64,000 nucleotides of DNA from Anthonomus grandis grandis (lineage: Eukaryota > Arthropoda > Insecta > Coleoptera > Curculionidae). Below are positions 22,895 to 36,900 of this stretch, piece after piece. The translations under genes and the position numbers were made by a program. Position 1 is the first letter of the stretch. Every line of letters starts with the position of its first letter. The notes under the pieces are model-generated. The model searched no databases. It was not told the DNA's origin and saw nothing but the letters and a program-made list of their open reading frames with translations. The stretch lies in assembly GCF_022605725.1 (NCBI RefSeq), contig NC_065546.1, positions 43,334,227 to 43,398,226 of the forward strand, read 5' to 3'.

Positions 22895-25800
22895 CTGAAA
22901 CAAAAAAAAAATGTTTTTAATGCCTAAAGATGATTTAGAGGAAAGTTGAATTTGAAAGTTGAGTAAGAAAAGTTGATCATTTTGAGAAAAAAAGGAATTG
23001 CGTGGTAGTGCGTGGACAAAGGCCACAACACAAGATGTTTTTTGTACAAATTTGTAAATAGTACAATGTTCTACCAACATTTTTTACCAAAATATTTTAA
23101 TAGATCTGCCTTTTTGTTGGCTTTTGGAAGAAATATGTTAAATTGAATGTGTTAAAAAAAGATTTTTTTTATGATTTTCTACCATCGTGGGTAATCAGAA
23201 TTTATTTCCATATATAATTATTTATTTTCAAAATTTCGCTACATGTAAAAAAATAAATACCTTAGAACATTGAAAGGCCTTTCAATGTTCAATGTGATAA
23301 ATACAAATAAAAAAACGCACTAGCAAGCGCAGCTATTGCAACCGCACTTAAGCATTAGAACTATTTCAGGCGATTTAGGCATACCTCGTTCTGTAGTTCA
23401 CAGAATTTTGCAGGAACACAGGTATAACACAATTTTTCAAAAATAAGTGCCTAGATACTTACTTAATTTAATTTTTTTTGCATATAGATTTCATCCATTC
23501 CATATGTTATAACTCCACCAGGCATTAAATCTAGAAGACTATGACAGAAGACTAGATTATTGTCATTGGATGGAAAATATGTTGCTCGAAAATCAAAATT
23601 TTCTCAACGAAATTTTATGGACAGACGAAGCAACGTTCAATAGTGACGGAGGAGTTAACAGACATAATATGCACTATTGGTCTGAAACTAACCCTCGTTG
23701 GATGCGCGAGATCCGGCATCAGGGAAGGTGGAGTGTTAATGTCTGGTGCGGTGTAATAGGATCTCAGGTTATAGGTCCATTTTTATTTGGATATCTTGGA
23801 TTTTTAAGAAATGAGCTCCCAGCATTATTTGAAGAGGTGCCTCTAGTTATAAGAGCCAACATGTTTTTACAACATGACGGATGCCCGGCTCATTTCGCGG
23901 TATAAGTGCAAACGTTCCTTAATCAGCGGTACCCTGATCGGTGGATCTGCAGAGGTAGCTTTTTCCCTTGGCCGGCAAGGTAATTTTATCGTTATAGAAA
24001 CATTATTAGATTACATTGCATATACTTGCAGATCGCTAGATTTAACCTGCCTTGACTTTTATTTATGGGGTAGAATAAAAGCCATTGTATTTTCTTCGAT
24101 TCCTACCAATAGAGAAAATATGAAACAGCGAATAAGGGGCGCTATTCGGAGTTTACCAGCCGCAGAAATAGAGGCAGCCGTGGAATCAATCCGACGAAGA
24201 GTTCAAAATTGTATAGAACAAGACGGACGACAATTCGAACACCTCGGCAGGCATGAGATTAGTGTAGGAATTAAAATAATATTATTTTTTATTCCATTTA
24301 AGATAAGCAATATTTTTATCTTTTTTCAGTTTAATTGGTACCAAGTGCCAAAATTATCAAAATATTTTGGTCGTGTTACAGTGACGCGTCGACGTTGATA
24401 AATATTTAAAACGTTCCTATGCATAGTTTTCCTAGTTTTCCCATAAACATTGATTTATTACCTGATTTAGTACCAATGAAACTTCCTGTATAAAGAAGTG
24501 TATAAATAAACGCCACCTTCCGGAATTTCTAAAAAGCTGGTATACCAAGATTATAAGAAAGAAACATTACAAGAATAAAAGAGCTTTTAAATAAAAGTTG
24601 TTTTAAAAAAATCGGTGCAGCCAAAGCCTACTTCTTACCTTTTTTCTCATTTAAGATAGAAACTCTCCCCACTATTGAAACATGCCTGATGATTATTGGG
24701 GCCTGAGATACAGCCGAGGAACATTCTTAATGGGACACCCTGTACATGATATTCCATATTCAACATTAACCACAGTCATAATAAACCGAACAAATGTAAT
24801 ACCAGATTTTGCGTACCTTATTTTATCTATCATACTAACATTTGAACTACATTTTATGAAAACAACTATACACCATCGTTTCGATTAAAGTTTCCCTCGC
24901 TATAATGAATTTAACCATCAACATTAAAATAATTGTTAGCAAGCTGCCACGTTCCAGTTAAAATAATAATATCACACAATAAAAATTTATACTTTTGTAG
25001 AAACACTAACATTTGGTCGAAATTTTTCATTATATTGCGATTGTTAAAATGGACTATATTTAAAATCTTTGTACCTACATTAACTTCTCTAGGCGCAAAC
25101 TCTTTGTAGCAGGTTAGCTTCTTGCACTTACTCCCCCATTATATGTCAGATTGACAGTTCCCGAAATATAGCCGCAATCCACGCTTAGGGAAACACCCTG
25201 TATGTTTTAAGATGGCTCTTAGTATATTGAAAAATAGCTACTTAAGTGGATTTATTTAAGTGTAGTCATGCTAGTGTGCGTTCAATAAATTGCACTGATT
25301 TAAAAAATGTTACAATCATTTGGATATTGCAAAATCAAAGATTTTTTAGAAAATTGGTAGTAGTAGGTCTCTAGTTTTTAAGGGGCTTAATAATAGCTAT
25401 TTTTTAATAATCTGAAAAATGCCATCCTTAAATGTTTGTCATAATTAAACAATCCAAGACTTCGTCAATTCCATTGCTAAATTTATTTTCCGTTTCTTTG
25501 ACGGTTTGCGGATTTTCGACATAGCTACTACTAATGTTAGAAATGTAGAACGAATATTTTGATTTATTTGGAACAAAATGTTTTTTCTTTAATGTTTTTA
25601 GCAATTTTGGTTGTACATTTAATTATATTTATTTGAAGCATTTTTCCAGTAATTTGATTGCAGATTGTCCACATTGTTTAAATTTGATTATAGGAAATTT
25701 CTATTCATCATATTATAATTCCGACCATGCTGCAAACGTCAATGACCATTTAAACATAAAAATTGTTTTTTTTAGATGAATTTTACTTATTTGTCGACGC

Positions 25801-28800
25801 ACTAAGATCCCAATCTAATTTATTTGATTGGGATCTTGTATTTGAAAGCACATTTTAATCCTGGCTATAACAAAACTTTAACTGATTTTATTAACACTAT
25901 TTTGAAATAAATCGAAATGTTGTTGTTTTTTTTGCTTTATTTCTTGGAAGATTTAGTATATATTATAATCCCTATGGGCAGCAATATAAAATCTATATAT
26001 TTTCAAAAAGCAACATGTCAGATGATAAACAGTGAGAAATGTGAAAATATAGCATAAATAAATAAAGAAGAGAAAAATTGTATTTCTTTTAAACGTGCTC
26101 GGAAAGATTTGAAATGTCGTTTTGCTTTAATATGCACATATTTCCTCTTAATATACACTGGTGGCCAAAAGTAGATTGACAAATTCCATTTTTATGGATA
26201 TATTTTATCTAAAGCAAAGGAAAAACCGGTTGAGCTTATTAGTGTTCAGGAATGTAAACAACATAGTTTGAAGAAACAAATTCCATAGATTTTTATTGCT
26301 TGCCCTTTTCTCAATATTTTTTTATCAAATTCCAATAATTTTGTTTGACTGCTAGGTGGCCAAAATTGGATTGACAAACAACATATTTATTCATTCTCTG
26401 AGTTTTATGCATTGGTTTCTGTTGATTTGACTTTCCATACTATTAGTTTTGAAAAATATTCACAATGCCACGTGGTATAACTTTATCGATCGATATTAAG
26501 ATGCGAATAATCGACGATTACCAGAAAGGGGTTAAACAGGCGGATATTGCTCGAAAATTTTCTTTTTTAAGGACAACAGTACCTAAGTCAAATAATAAAA
26601 AAATTTGATCTTCGTGGAAGTGTTGTTCCTCTAAAAAAAACTGACCGACCAAAGAAGACCACTAGTCGTGTTGACAAATTAATTTTGAAAAAAGCAAAAC
26701 TTGACACATTCGCAACTTTAAAAGAAATCAAGCTGCATTTGGAAGAAGAAGGTGTGGGTTCAGTTAGTTGTCGTACCATTAGAAGGAGACTTCAATATAG
26801 TGATTTAAAAACAAGACGCCCTGCAAAGAAACCACTGCTAAGTTTAAAAAACGTACGGACGCAATTGAGCTTTGCGCGAGAACATAGTCACTGGACAGTC
26901 TCCGAATGGAAAAAGGTTATTTTTAGTGATGAATCAAAGTTCAATTCGTTAAAGAATGGTTGACCCAAGAAAAAATTAATGTTATCAAATGGCCGTCACA
27001 GTCACCGGACCTAAATCCGATCGAGAACATTTGGTAATACATTGATCGTCACATCCGATGTAAAAATTTCAAAAATAAACAAGAACTTTTTGAAGCTTTG
27101 AAGAGATGCTGGATATCCATTGACACGTCCTATATTGACAATTTAATTAGGTCAATGCCCAAAAAATTGGTGGAAGTGAGAAGAAATAGAGGCTATGCAA
27201 CGCATTATTGAATAAAAACCTTTAAATTTTCTATACCTATTTTTATTTTAGTAAGCTTTGAATTTGTCAATTTAATTTTGGCCACTTAAAAATTGTTTAG
27301 TTTTTTAATTTTTTTTTATAAAATTGGGTATTACGAATAAATAGTTTAAATATAATTAAACATTACAAATAGGCTCCGTTGTTTTTTAATCAGGTACTGT
27401 CCCACCTAATTTATCATTTCCTAAACCGTGATATAAACAAATTTGAAAAATAAGTAGTTGTCAATCTACTTTTGGCCACCGGTGTATATAACCTTAGTTC
27501 TAATAATTTGAGAGATATTAGTCATGAATGTGTACTTCATACCGATTTCGAAAATCCCTCGTTTTTCTTAACATGACTCAATCGGTATTGTAAATACCTG
27601 CAATATCGATTATTCATATTTATTTCTTTCTTAAATAGTTTCAATGGCTGCGAAGGGTGCGCTATAGTCAGGTCATAAACTTGATGCCATCTGGTATACA
27701 TGTGAATACTCCCTCTTCTTATTTTACTTTCTCTATAGTGTAAACATAAGATCGTTTGACAAGATGACATTTTGCGCATCGTGTAGCTTTTTTTTTAGTG
27801 AAATTTTTAGTTTGAAATTAAATAATTCATATTCTACCTAAAAGTTTTTAGTCAAAACGGTAACAATTTGAGTTTTTTCAAATTTTATTGTAAGTCAAAA
27901 TGTAATCTAATTTAAGAGGCAATGATAAAAAAGTCATTAAATTATATAAGTTTATACATACGTATATCCAAGGTTTGTTTTTCTAGTAAACCAATCTCGT
28001 AATAAATTAATCAAAATGTGAATCTTGAAAGTCCGGCACAAGGGCGAACTCAAAAAAACAACATAAAATAGTTGGGAAATTTCCAAAAACCAATTTATCA
28101 AAAAAAAATAATAAAATAAGAACCGACTTACTTGCGTGGTCAAGTTGGATATATTTTTCATATTGATGAAACTTCTTTCGCATTTGTCCAACGGGGCGTA
28201 GATTTTACAAATTATATTCCAGGCGGGTCTGGAATATTTGTTCACCAAACCTGTAAATAAAATAAATGCTATATAAGTAAATCTTAAGGTTGTCCAGACA
28301 CCCTTGTAAAAATATATAAAAGTATGACTAAAAGAAAAATCGCAGACATACGAGAGACACCGTTCAATAACCTTCATTGCATGTAAATATCATCATTATA
28401 TATATATAAAAAAAGAGAATATTCCATATTATTATGAACTATTGGACCTTTTAGAAAAACAAGAGATTATCGGATCATTCCACTCAAATTTTAATTAGTT
28501 GTATTGAATTTTATTATTCGTGGACACCTCTATGGTCGACATCCTACTTGTAAGAGTTTTTGGAACAAGGAGTTATCAAGGTATTAAATTCAAAGGGCAA
28601 AATCTCAAAAGCTGGTTGGACTATTTAAATGAAACAACAAATATAATCTTAAGAATTTTAACCTTAACAAATGTTGTTTCTTAAGGAGCAGTTTTGGAGT
28701 AATTAAGTCTTTTTTGGAGTGGTGTCTGAGTAGGAAGTTTGACCTTCAAGGTCTGACATCTCAAAAACTGGTTGAAATATTTAGATGAAACAAAGAGAAT

Positions 28801-30933
28801 AATGTTATGAATTTTAGTTTTAACAAACATTGTTCAAAGTTCAAAACCTTTTAACCAAAAAATTTAGGGAACAGTTTTGAATTTATATAACGTTTTTGGT
28901 ACTGATGTCTGACGAGGATATTTGACACTCAAGGTGAACACCCAATTAGAAGTCCGAAATATCAAAAACAGGGTAAAATATTTAAATGAGACAAGAACTA
29001 TAATATTAAGAATTCGCTCCTTAACAAATATTGTCCGAGGTTCAAAATAGTTTTAGAAATAATTTTGGAGTAACGCCACTTTTTTGATAGTGGTGTCTGA
29101 GGAGGACATTTGAACCTCAAAGTGACCGCCTAATTCAAGGATCAAAATAATTTGACTATATGAATGAACCAAAAAGCATATAATTAAAAATTTTATCCTT
29201 AATAAATATTGTTTAAGGTTCAAACCAGTTTAAAAAGGAATTTTGGAGTTATAGAACTTTTTTGGTAGTAATGCCTGAGGAGGACGTTTGACCCTCAAGG
29301 TGACCACCCAATTTCAAAGTTCAAAATCTTAAAACCTGGTTGGAGTCTTTTGATGAAACAAACAGCATAATATTAAAAATGTAATTCTTAACAGAGTTTA
29401 AGGTAGGGTCTTAAGCAGGTTAAAAAAACAATTTTGGTGTTATGCCACTTTTTTGCTAGTGGTGTTTGAAGAGGACGTTTGACTCTCAAGGTGACCGCCT
29501 GATTCAAGATCCAAAATCTCATAATCTGGTTAGACTAATTTGAATGTAACAAAAAGCATAATATTATAATATTAAAAATTTAATTCCTAATATAAATTGT
29601 TTCACACTTTGACCCCTGCACCCGGTTTCGCAAAAATTATGTACCCGAACTAAAAATTTGTTTTCATAAATTTGTTGTCAACACAATAAGGATACAATAA
29701 CAGTATTTTTTTTGAAAGTAGTGATTTTAGGATGCGTGTATATTTTTGATACACGCAGTTCACAGAAGCTGATATTTACTCATTACGGTTATATTAACCT
29801 GCATGTATGAAAACCAATACACAATTTTTTTATAATAAGTTTATTCAAAAAGTAGAAAAACTTACATTGGACTTAAATTTACATTTTTTTGGATACATTA
29901 TGTGTTTTGAAAAAGCAATTTAAACATAAATTTTTTTTGTCTGTACATCCTGAACATCTATGTTAACATCTCTTGTGCTCTTCTGTATCTTTCTGAGTAA
30001 TAGTTATAACAAACCACGCATCTTCCTCTCTTTGCTTGTTCTTCCAATCGATGAGTTAATGCTGGCAGGAGAGGAACATCTTCATTGTCCTTGCACAAAC
30101 TCTCAACAAGGCTCTCCCTAAAAGTCGTAATATTTTTTTCTCTAAAGCTTTATTACACAGTTTTAGTGCATTCACAACGCTAGTACTTGCTATGACTTCT
30201 ATCCCCTCTTTCCGATACCATTTCAAAGAACGCCTCACGGGATTACTATAAGAAGACATTTGGTCCGAGACATCAATGTAGGACTTAACAGCGTTATATT
30301 CGATTATGTTAGATGGCTTATTTTTTATACCAGTTCTTGTCTAGATTTCAGTTATTACCAGAGGTGATTTAGTTGTCAAAAAAGCAACATCTCGTTTGTC
30401 TACCCATTTGCCAACAACAACAACTTTCGTTTTTGTTTTTGCATTTCTCCGCGATTTAATTTTTTTGCTCAAAGACACGTTTAGGGTTGTATTTTCTATT
30501 TTTTCGCAGTGTTTCAATTAATAGTTGTCGGTGACTAAGGTCCTACCGCTGTTCAAAATAGGTTGCATTAACTCCATTACTACTTGAATTGCTGCTGGTT
30601 GATCCGTGGGTCGGACTTTCTTGCCAGCATAAACTTCTAAGTTGTACGCATGCACGTTTGAGCACACAGCTTAAAAATTTGTATGCCATACTTATGGCTT
30701 TTTCCAGGTATATATTGCAGAAATGATAGCCTAGGAATAATGGAATAAAAGGAACCATGGATTCATCTATATAAACGGAGTTTCCTGGCACCAAAGGTGC
30801 CTGGAAATTTTTGATGGATATTCCTAAAAGTGTTTCCAGTTTGAATAATCTGTTTCCCTCTGGACATAACTCATTATCCGAAAAATGTAAACAAGACAGC
30901 AACGCTTCAAATCGACGTCGTGATATCTGTGTA

Positions 30934-30993
<60 letters not shown>

Positions 30994-33900
30994 TTTTATA
31001 AATAAAACTAGTGCTCTAAAAATCTTTTAGACGAGGTTCTGGGCTCATGTCCCATCCATATAAGGATTCCAATAAATTTTAACATTTCTTTGTGATTTGT
31101 GTCACTCCATTTGGCGAGAATTGAGTTTTTTGAGATAGACTCATTGACAATACCAGCAATAATCTTTTGATGGGCGAACCGATTTGTTTCGGTTACGAGA
31201 AGGTCAAGCAATTCATCAGAAACTAATAGCCTATAAAAAGAAAGCGGGCTGTCGTCATGACGCGTTTCGACAATCGGACCTAATGTACTATCCTCTTGTG
31301 GATTTGGAAATTTATTTAGATTCTCTTCAAATCAACATCATTCCAAATTACGTTTCGTTGTACTCTTGCCGCTTGAACTTGGGGACCAACTAAATTTATA
31401 TCTTGATCTTCGTCATCACTACTGGTACTTTAAAAATAGATATAATTTTTATTATTGAGGGTATAATATAAAAATACAAATATTGCCTGTTGTGGCTGGT
31501 CTTGGTTTTTCGGTACTTGAGGTTGCTGTTGATATTTAATTTTTTTATAATTTTGATTATTATTTTCGGCAGATTCCTCGCTATCATATTCCGAACTCTC
31601 AGCGTACCATGGATCTGTATCTGAATCATCAAATGGCTCGTCAATATCGCTAACATGGCTTAAACTTTCAGCTAAATTGGCAAGTTACAACTCCGAAAGA
31701 GCACGTTTTTTTCTACCCGGCATATTTGCGCGCGAAAATCGTCACTAGCAAGACGTACAAACACTCGATCACCGAACTGTAAACAAACACTGATCCTAAA
31801 AATAATATTTGCCGGTATTTAGGTTAAACGAGATTTTTGCCATTTTGCCGGACTTACATAATAATTTTTAACAACCTAGGAAAAAAACTAGTTACCAGAA
31901 CCTAAAGGTATTAAAAAGCCCATACAAATACGTGGTAACTGTGTTCGAATGAAATACACAGCACGTTGAATACGCCAAATATTCGTGTATCAAAAAATAT
32001 ACACACAGGCTAATTTACAAATCTTTTTGCGTATTACTTTTGATACACACACATAGGGGTTAACGTTTTAAGGTTCAAAGCAGTTTATGGAATCATTTCG
32101 GAGTTATGCAACTTTGTTGGCAGTGGTGTCTGAGGAGGACGGTTGGCCCTCAAGGTAACTAACCAATTCAAAGTCCAAAGTCTTCAAAACTGGAAGGAGT
32201 CTTTTCATGAAACAAACAGCAAATATTAAGAATTGCATTTTTTTTTAAATGTTATTTAAGGTTAAAGCAATTTAAGAAAATGTTTTAAACTTATAGCACT
32301 TTTTTGGTACAACCCAACCCAACCCAACCCAATATGAACCCAGTCTGAAATCTGAAAAACTATTTGGAGTATTTTAATGAAACAAAAATCATAATATTGA
32401 GAATTTCATTCTTAACAAATGTTATTTAAGATTCAAAACAGTTTAAAGAACAATTATGTAGTAATACAAAACTTTTTTGGTAGTGGTGTCTGAAGAGAAC
32501 GATTGACGCTAAAGGTGACCATCCAATTCAAAGTCTAAAATTTCAAAAACTGGTTAGACTATTTCAATGAAACCGAAAGCATGATATTAAGAAATTGATT
32601 CTTAACAATCGTCGTTTAAGATTCAGAGCAGGTTAATGCACAAATCTGGAGATATGCAACTTTTTTGGTGCCTGAGGAGGACGTTTGACTCTCAAGGAAA
32701 AGCATAGTACTAAGAACTTAACACTCTACAAATATCGTTCGGGGTCCAAAATATTTGACAAATATAAATAACTTTTTTGTTATTGATCTACATACTTAAT
32801 TACCAAATTCGCTCATTTGAAAATAAATAACTGTTTGTTGGTCAGGGTTGGGTTGAGCTAGAACTTATAATAAACAATTTTTCAATTATTTGAACTGATA
32901 ATAAGTTCAACCGGAATCTTGAACTTTTAAAATCGAAAGTGGGGTAATGGTGTTTTAACAAAAAACAATAATTAATCTTTGCCGAATGTAGGCGCCACTA
33001 GTTAGATTTTTGGGCAATTACCTGATAACCAAATTGAAAAATTATTATTTTTTTTATAAATAGATCTTTCACATTGGGGTATCGCGATAAGCAAATGTCT
33101 TATGGCAGTAAACAACGTCTAGTCGTCGCATTTCCAAGTCTACTATAAATAACTCCCTTTCCTGGTACTTTACTCGTCTTATCGGGGCATTGATGTTATT
33201 TATAAAATTGTTGTAAAATTATTCATAACGGGTTCAATAACAATAATTAATCAATAATCATATTGACCGATGGGATGTTTCATAACAAATGGCCTTTACG
33301 AGGGGGACTCGGTGATGACTTTTGGACTTGTCATTGATAAATTCACGTTTACCTAATGGGGTTACTATAAGCAAAACGTGAATTTATGCTCTCATTATAT
33401 AATTTAAATTTTGAAAAATATATTTAGAACTGTGCCGATAGTATGGAAATGCTTTTCGGTATTTTGGTCTAGTTGTGTAATCTACAAGGAAAATGTGTCA
33501 GTTATGTTCTACTTTTAAACTGTGTCGTTTTCTCTGCTAATAAGTCAAAATCATTCAAAAATTAATTTTAATAGTTAATTTTTTAATTCAATAATACTAA
33601 CAGATTTTAAACTTCCCGCCCAATCGCCAACCTGTCAAAATCAAGGTTCTTTAAACGAGTTTTTACCCTACAAAAGGAGCATAAAAATAACTTTCAGGCA
33701 CACACTCAAGTTAAATGAAACTTCCTAAGCAAAATAGCACCCTTTTTATCTCAAGTATATTTGAATTTATACCTTTTTGTACAATTTTATTAACCTGTCT
33801 CCAATGTCAAGAAGGTCCTAAAGTAATCACGCAGAAAAATAGAGGGCGCTCGCAAGCAATTAAAGCTAATTTAAGCTCATTAGAACAGTGAAAGCGCTGC

Positions 33901-36900
33901 AAGCTATTTTCACTCATTTTAAAGTCATATATTTAAAGAACCAGTTGGACGATTGTAGAAAGCATGATACTAAGAAAAGATATAGACTATACATGTTCTT
34001 TCATGTTTAAAAAAAATTTTAAGAAATAGTTTCGGAATTATTGGGCTTTTTTGGGAGCAGTATCCAAGAAACAAGTTTGACAGTTATAGTCACTACCCAT
34101 TTCAAAGTCTTATATCTAAAGAACTGGTTGGACTATTCTAATGCAATAAAAAGCATAATATTGAGAAAAGTATATACTATAAATATTTTTTCATATTTAA
34201 GGATTTTTACGATATAGTTTTGGAATAATTGGACTCTTTTGGGAGCAGTATCTAAGGAACAAGCTTGAGCCTTAAACTCACTATCCATTTCAAAGTCCTA
34301 TATCTAAAGAACTAGTTGGACGATTCTAATCGAACAAAAACCATGATACTGGGAAAAGTATATGCTATAAAAATTTTTTCATGTTCAAGGAATTTTAAGA
34401 AATAATTTTGGGATAATTGGACTTTTTTGGAGAATTATCCATGGAATAAGTTTGTCCCTTAAAGTCACTACCCATTTCAAAGTCCTATATCTAAAAAACT
34501 AGTTGGACGATTCTAATGGAATAAAAAGCATGATACTGGGAAAAGTTTATACTATAAATATATTTTTCATGTTCAAGAAATTTTAAGAAATAGAGCAGTA
34601 TCCAAGAAACAAGTTGTACCCTTGAAGTTACCATCCACCTATTGCAAAATGCTATATCTAAAAAACTAATTGAACGATTCTAATGGAATAAAAAGTGTGA
34701 TACTAAGCCAAGTATATGCAATAAGTGCTTTTTTATGTTCAAAAAATCAAAAAAATTTTTTTTGGAAATATTGGACTTTTTTGGGAGTGCGTCCAAGGAA
34801 CAAGTTTGATCCTTAAGCAGACCATCTAAGGTGAAAGTCCATAATCTAGATTACCAGTTTGACTATTTTAATGAAATGAAAAGCGTGATACTAAGAATAA
34901 TATATACTACAAATGTTGGGAGTATATGCTACAAATAGGAGTAGTGTAAAAGATTCTTAAGGTGGCCATATTGTTTTCATATTTTTTATTATAGATACTA
35001 TAAGATTATATACAGGTTTATAGAAAGGTTTACTACGAGATCCTCATGCTCTATTTTGGTCACACCATATATTTAAAAAAAAAACACTACTGCAACCTTG
35101 TCTAGTTTAATTCTTGAACTACTCTTTTGACGTATTTTCTATCTCTAGATATCTTGTAAGAATCTTTTGCTAATGAATTCTCCAACCCCAAAATAAAAAT
35201 TTTGCTATCTTTTTCTATCTGAGTCGACTAACATGGCAATCAATATATTCATCGAGATAATACTTTTAGTGTTTCTAGATATTCACTAAAAGTTGCACCA
35301 GAATCTTTTGTAATTTCTCCAGGATTAAATTGGGTAATTGGTGAGTTTCTGTGATGAACTACGACGGTTAGAATAATTTGTTAACTAGTCGAAATCAAAC
35401 CTTTTGGCACCCTAATAAATCGTGTTTTTAAGGCAAATATTGAAAATCTGGATAAGTGTCGCGAGTCGTTTAATTTCCAATTAATATGCAGATGAAGTGC
35501 TAAAGAGGGAAGAAGAAATTAAAAAAGAGGAAGTTAATTGATAAGTAATTATCCTTGGGGAAAAGAGGTTACGTGTGGATTTAGTATAAAAGGGTAGGAC
35601 TTTCTGGATTCTATCTCATAGTTCAGTAGCAGCTTGCAGCATCTACTAGAACCAGCAGGTAAGACTAGAACCAAATTTCAATAATTTTATTTAATTTAAC
35701 CATAATGCTCTAAAGCATTATAAATATACTTAGTACAAATCAACCCCATTTGGCAACACCGTTATGTGCATAAGTGTTAAGCGCATCAACTTTGTTGAGC
35801 GGCCAGCATTTAGCGTTAGCGTTGTTGGCAAGTGTTGCAAAATGTATTTGAGCCTCACTATATAAATCTGAAAATGCAAACAACAGCAACAGCATTTCAA
35901 CGGAACCGATTAGCAAGAAACGAAAATCAGCTCCACGAGCCGACTTCATGATTGAAGTCACTCTCTGTATATTAAATTATTGTTAAATAGGTTATTACAC
36001 TTAATACCCACACGGATTGTTTGTCCTAATTCGGTATCGGTACTCGTCTAGTAAGTACCCGCCGAGATCTGATATTAGAAAACGACCATGTCTAACAGAC
36101 TGCAATTTGTACCACTTAAATCACTGTTTCGAGTAGGCATTCGGGATAAATGTACTTGAATAGAAAATGTGGATAATTTTTATGTCTCATTTTCTTCTTT
36201 TAACACAATGACCTTCATTCACTGATTTATTATTTATGAACTTCTAATAATCCTTACCTGGTAATTTACGTGTGATTTGCCTTAGCCATTTTACTGGGTA
36301 CTTGTAGTTGGCTGAGATGAGAAGTGGTAGTACCAGGAATGAGTAAGTGGTGACAAACCAGCTTCCGAGGCTAAGCAGTAAGGGGGCGTGGCCTCTGGAA
36401 CAGTATGGGAGGAGAAAGAGTACTGAGAGTAGACAAACTGAAAAAAAAACATGAGTGCATTGTCTCAACGAAAAATCTATCGGACTATTATCCGGAGATC
36501 GAGCCGGCCTCTTATGATATATTAAACTTAATGAAAGGAAACTAGAATAATACTAAAAATAGAGTAAATCACTTAAGTTATTTAGACTTTTGGTCAGTGG
36601 GGCGTTAATCATATTAAACAGCTGTTTTATGTGCCCGAGTATATAAATAGAATCTTTATTTGTGTATTTCGTTTGGATTGTTAAGCAATTGCGAAGACCA
36701 TTAAATAATTAATTAAAGTTCATTTTATTTTATTTTTATTAAGAAATATATTTCAAACCAGAAATCTTTAAAGCTGCTAAAAATTAAGGAACCGTAGTTC
36801 ATTAATTAAAATTAAGTTTGGTTGTTTTTAATCGTTAATGAAAGTTAATTAAGAAACTGTAATTAATGCATTCTAGAATATTCTAGTATGGACATTTTTA

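Larger units (their letters stand above)
23310..24260 (+). pseudogene. DD41D transposase containing two short introns
   Basis: Inside intron 3 of the RING gene, on the opposite strand. From about 23340 the frame gives TISGDLGIPRSVVHRILQEH (helix-turn-helix end), then the first Asp block ILWTDEATFNSDGGVNR, the second FLQHDGCPAHF and the third PWPARS-LDLTCLDFYLWG, with 41 positions between the second and third Asp, ending GRQFEHLG near 24250. Two GT-AG intervals, 23422-23487 (66 nt) and 23980-24031 (52 nt), split conserved motifs; removing each restores the frame and motif. In-frame stops near 23507 and 23903 mark it as dead. A real intron-bearing transposase is the simplest reading. Confidence 0.75.
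29613..32059 (-). mobile_element. PiggyBac-type transposon
   Basis: The right end reads ...ATAGGGG|TTAA (TTAA at 32060-32063); the left is TTGA|CCCCTGCACCC (29609-29612, one change from TTAA). TTAA targets and CCC-rich ends are the piggyBac hallmark. The flanks on both sides are the same 185-bp repeat, so it landed at a TTAA inside one unit. Confidence 0.85.

Noticed and set aside
25804..25837. Hairpin as a transcription terminator
   Set aside because: Bacterial-style terminators do not apply to nuclear insect DNA; it is a short inverted repeat in an intron.
27537..28377. - strand frames around RING exon 3
   Set aside because: Apart from 28132-28250, which has splice sites and phase support, the open sequence is intron read-through or chance.
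32311..32332. (AACCC)n as interstitial telomere
   Set aside because: Insect telomeres are typically TTAGG/CCTAA; this is four units of a different motif inside a tandem repeat.
28540..34920. CRISPR array
   Set aside because: Units are long, diverged and directly adjacent, without identical short repeats and spacers; the sequence is eukaryotic.
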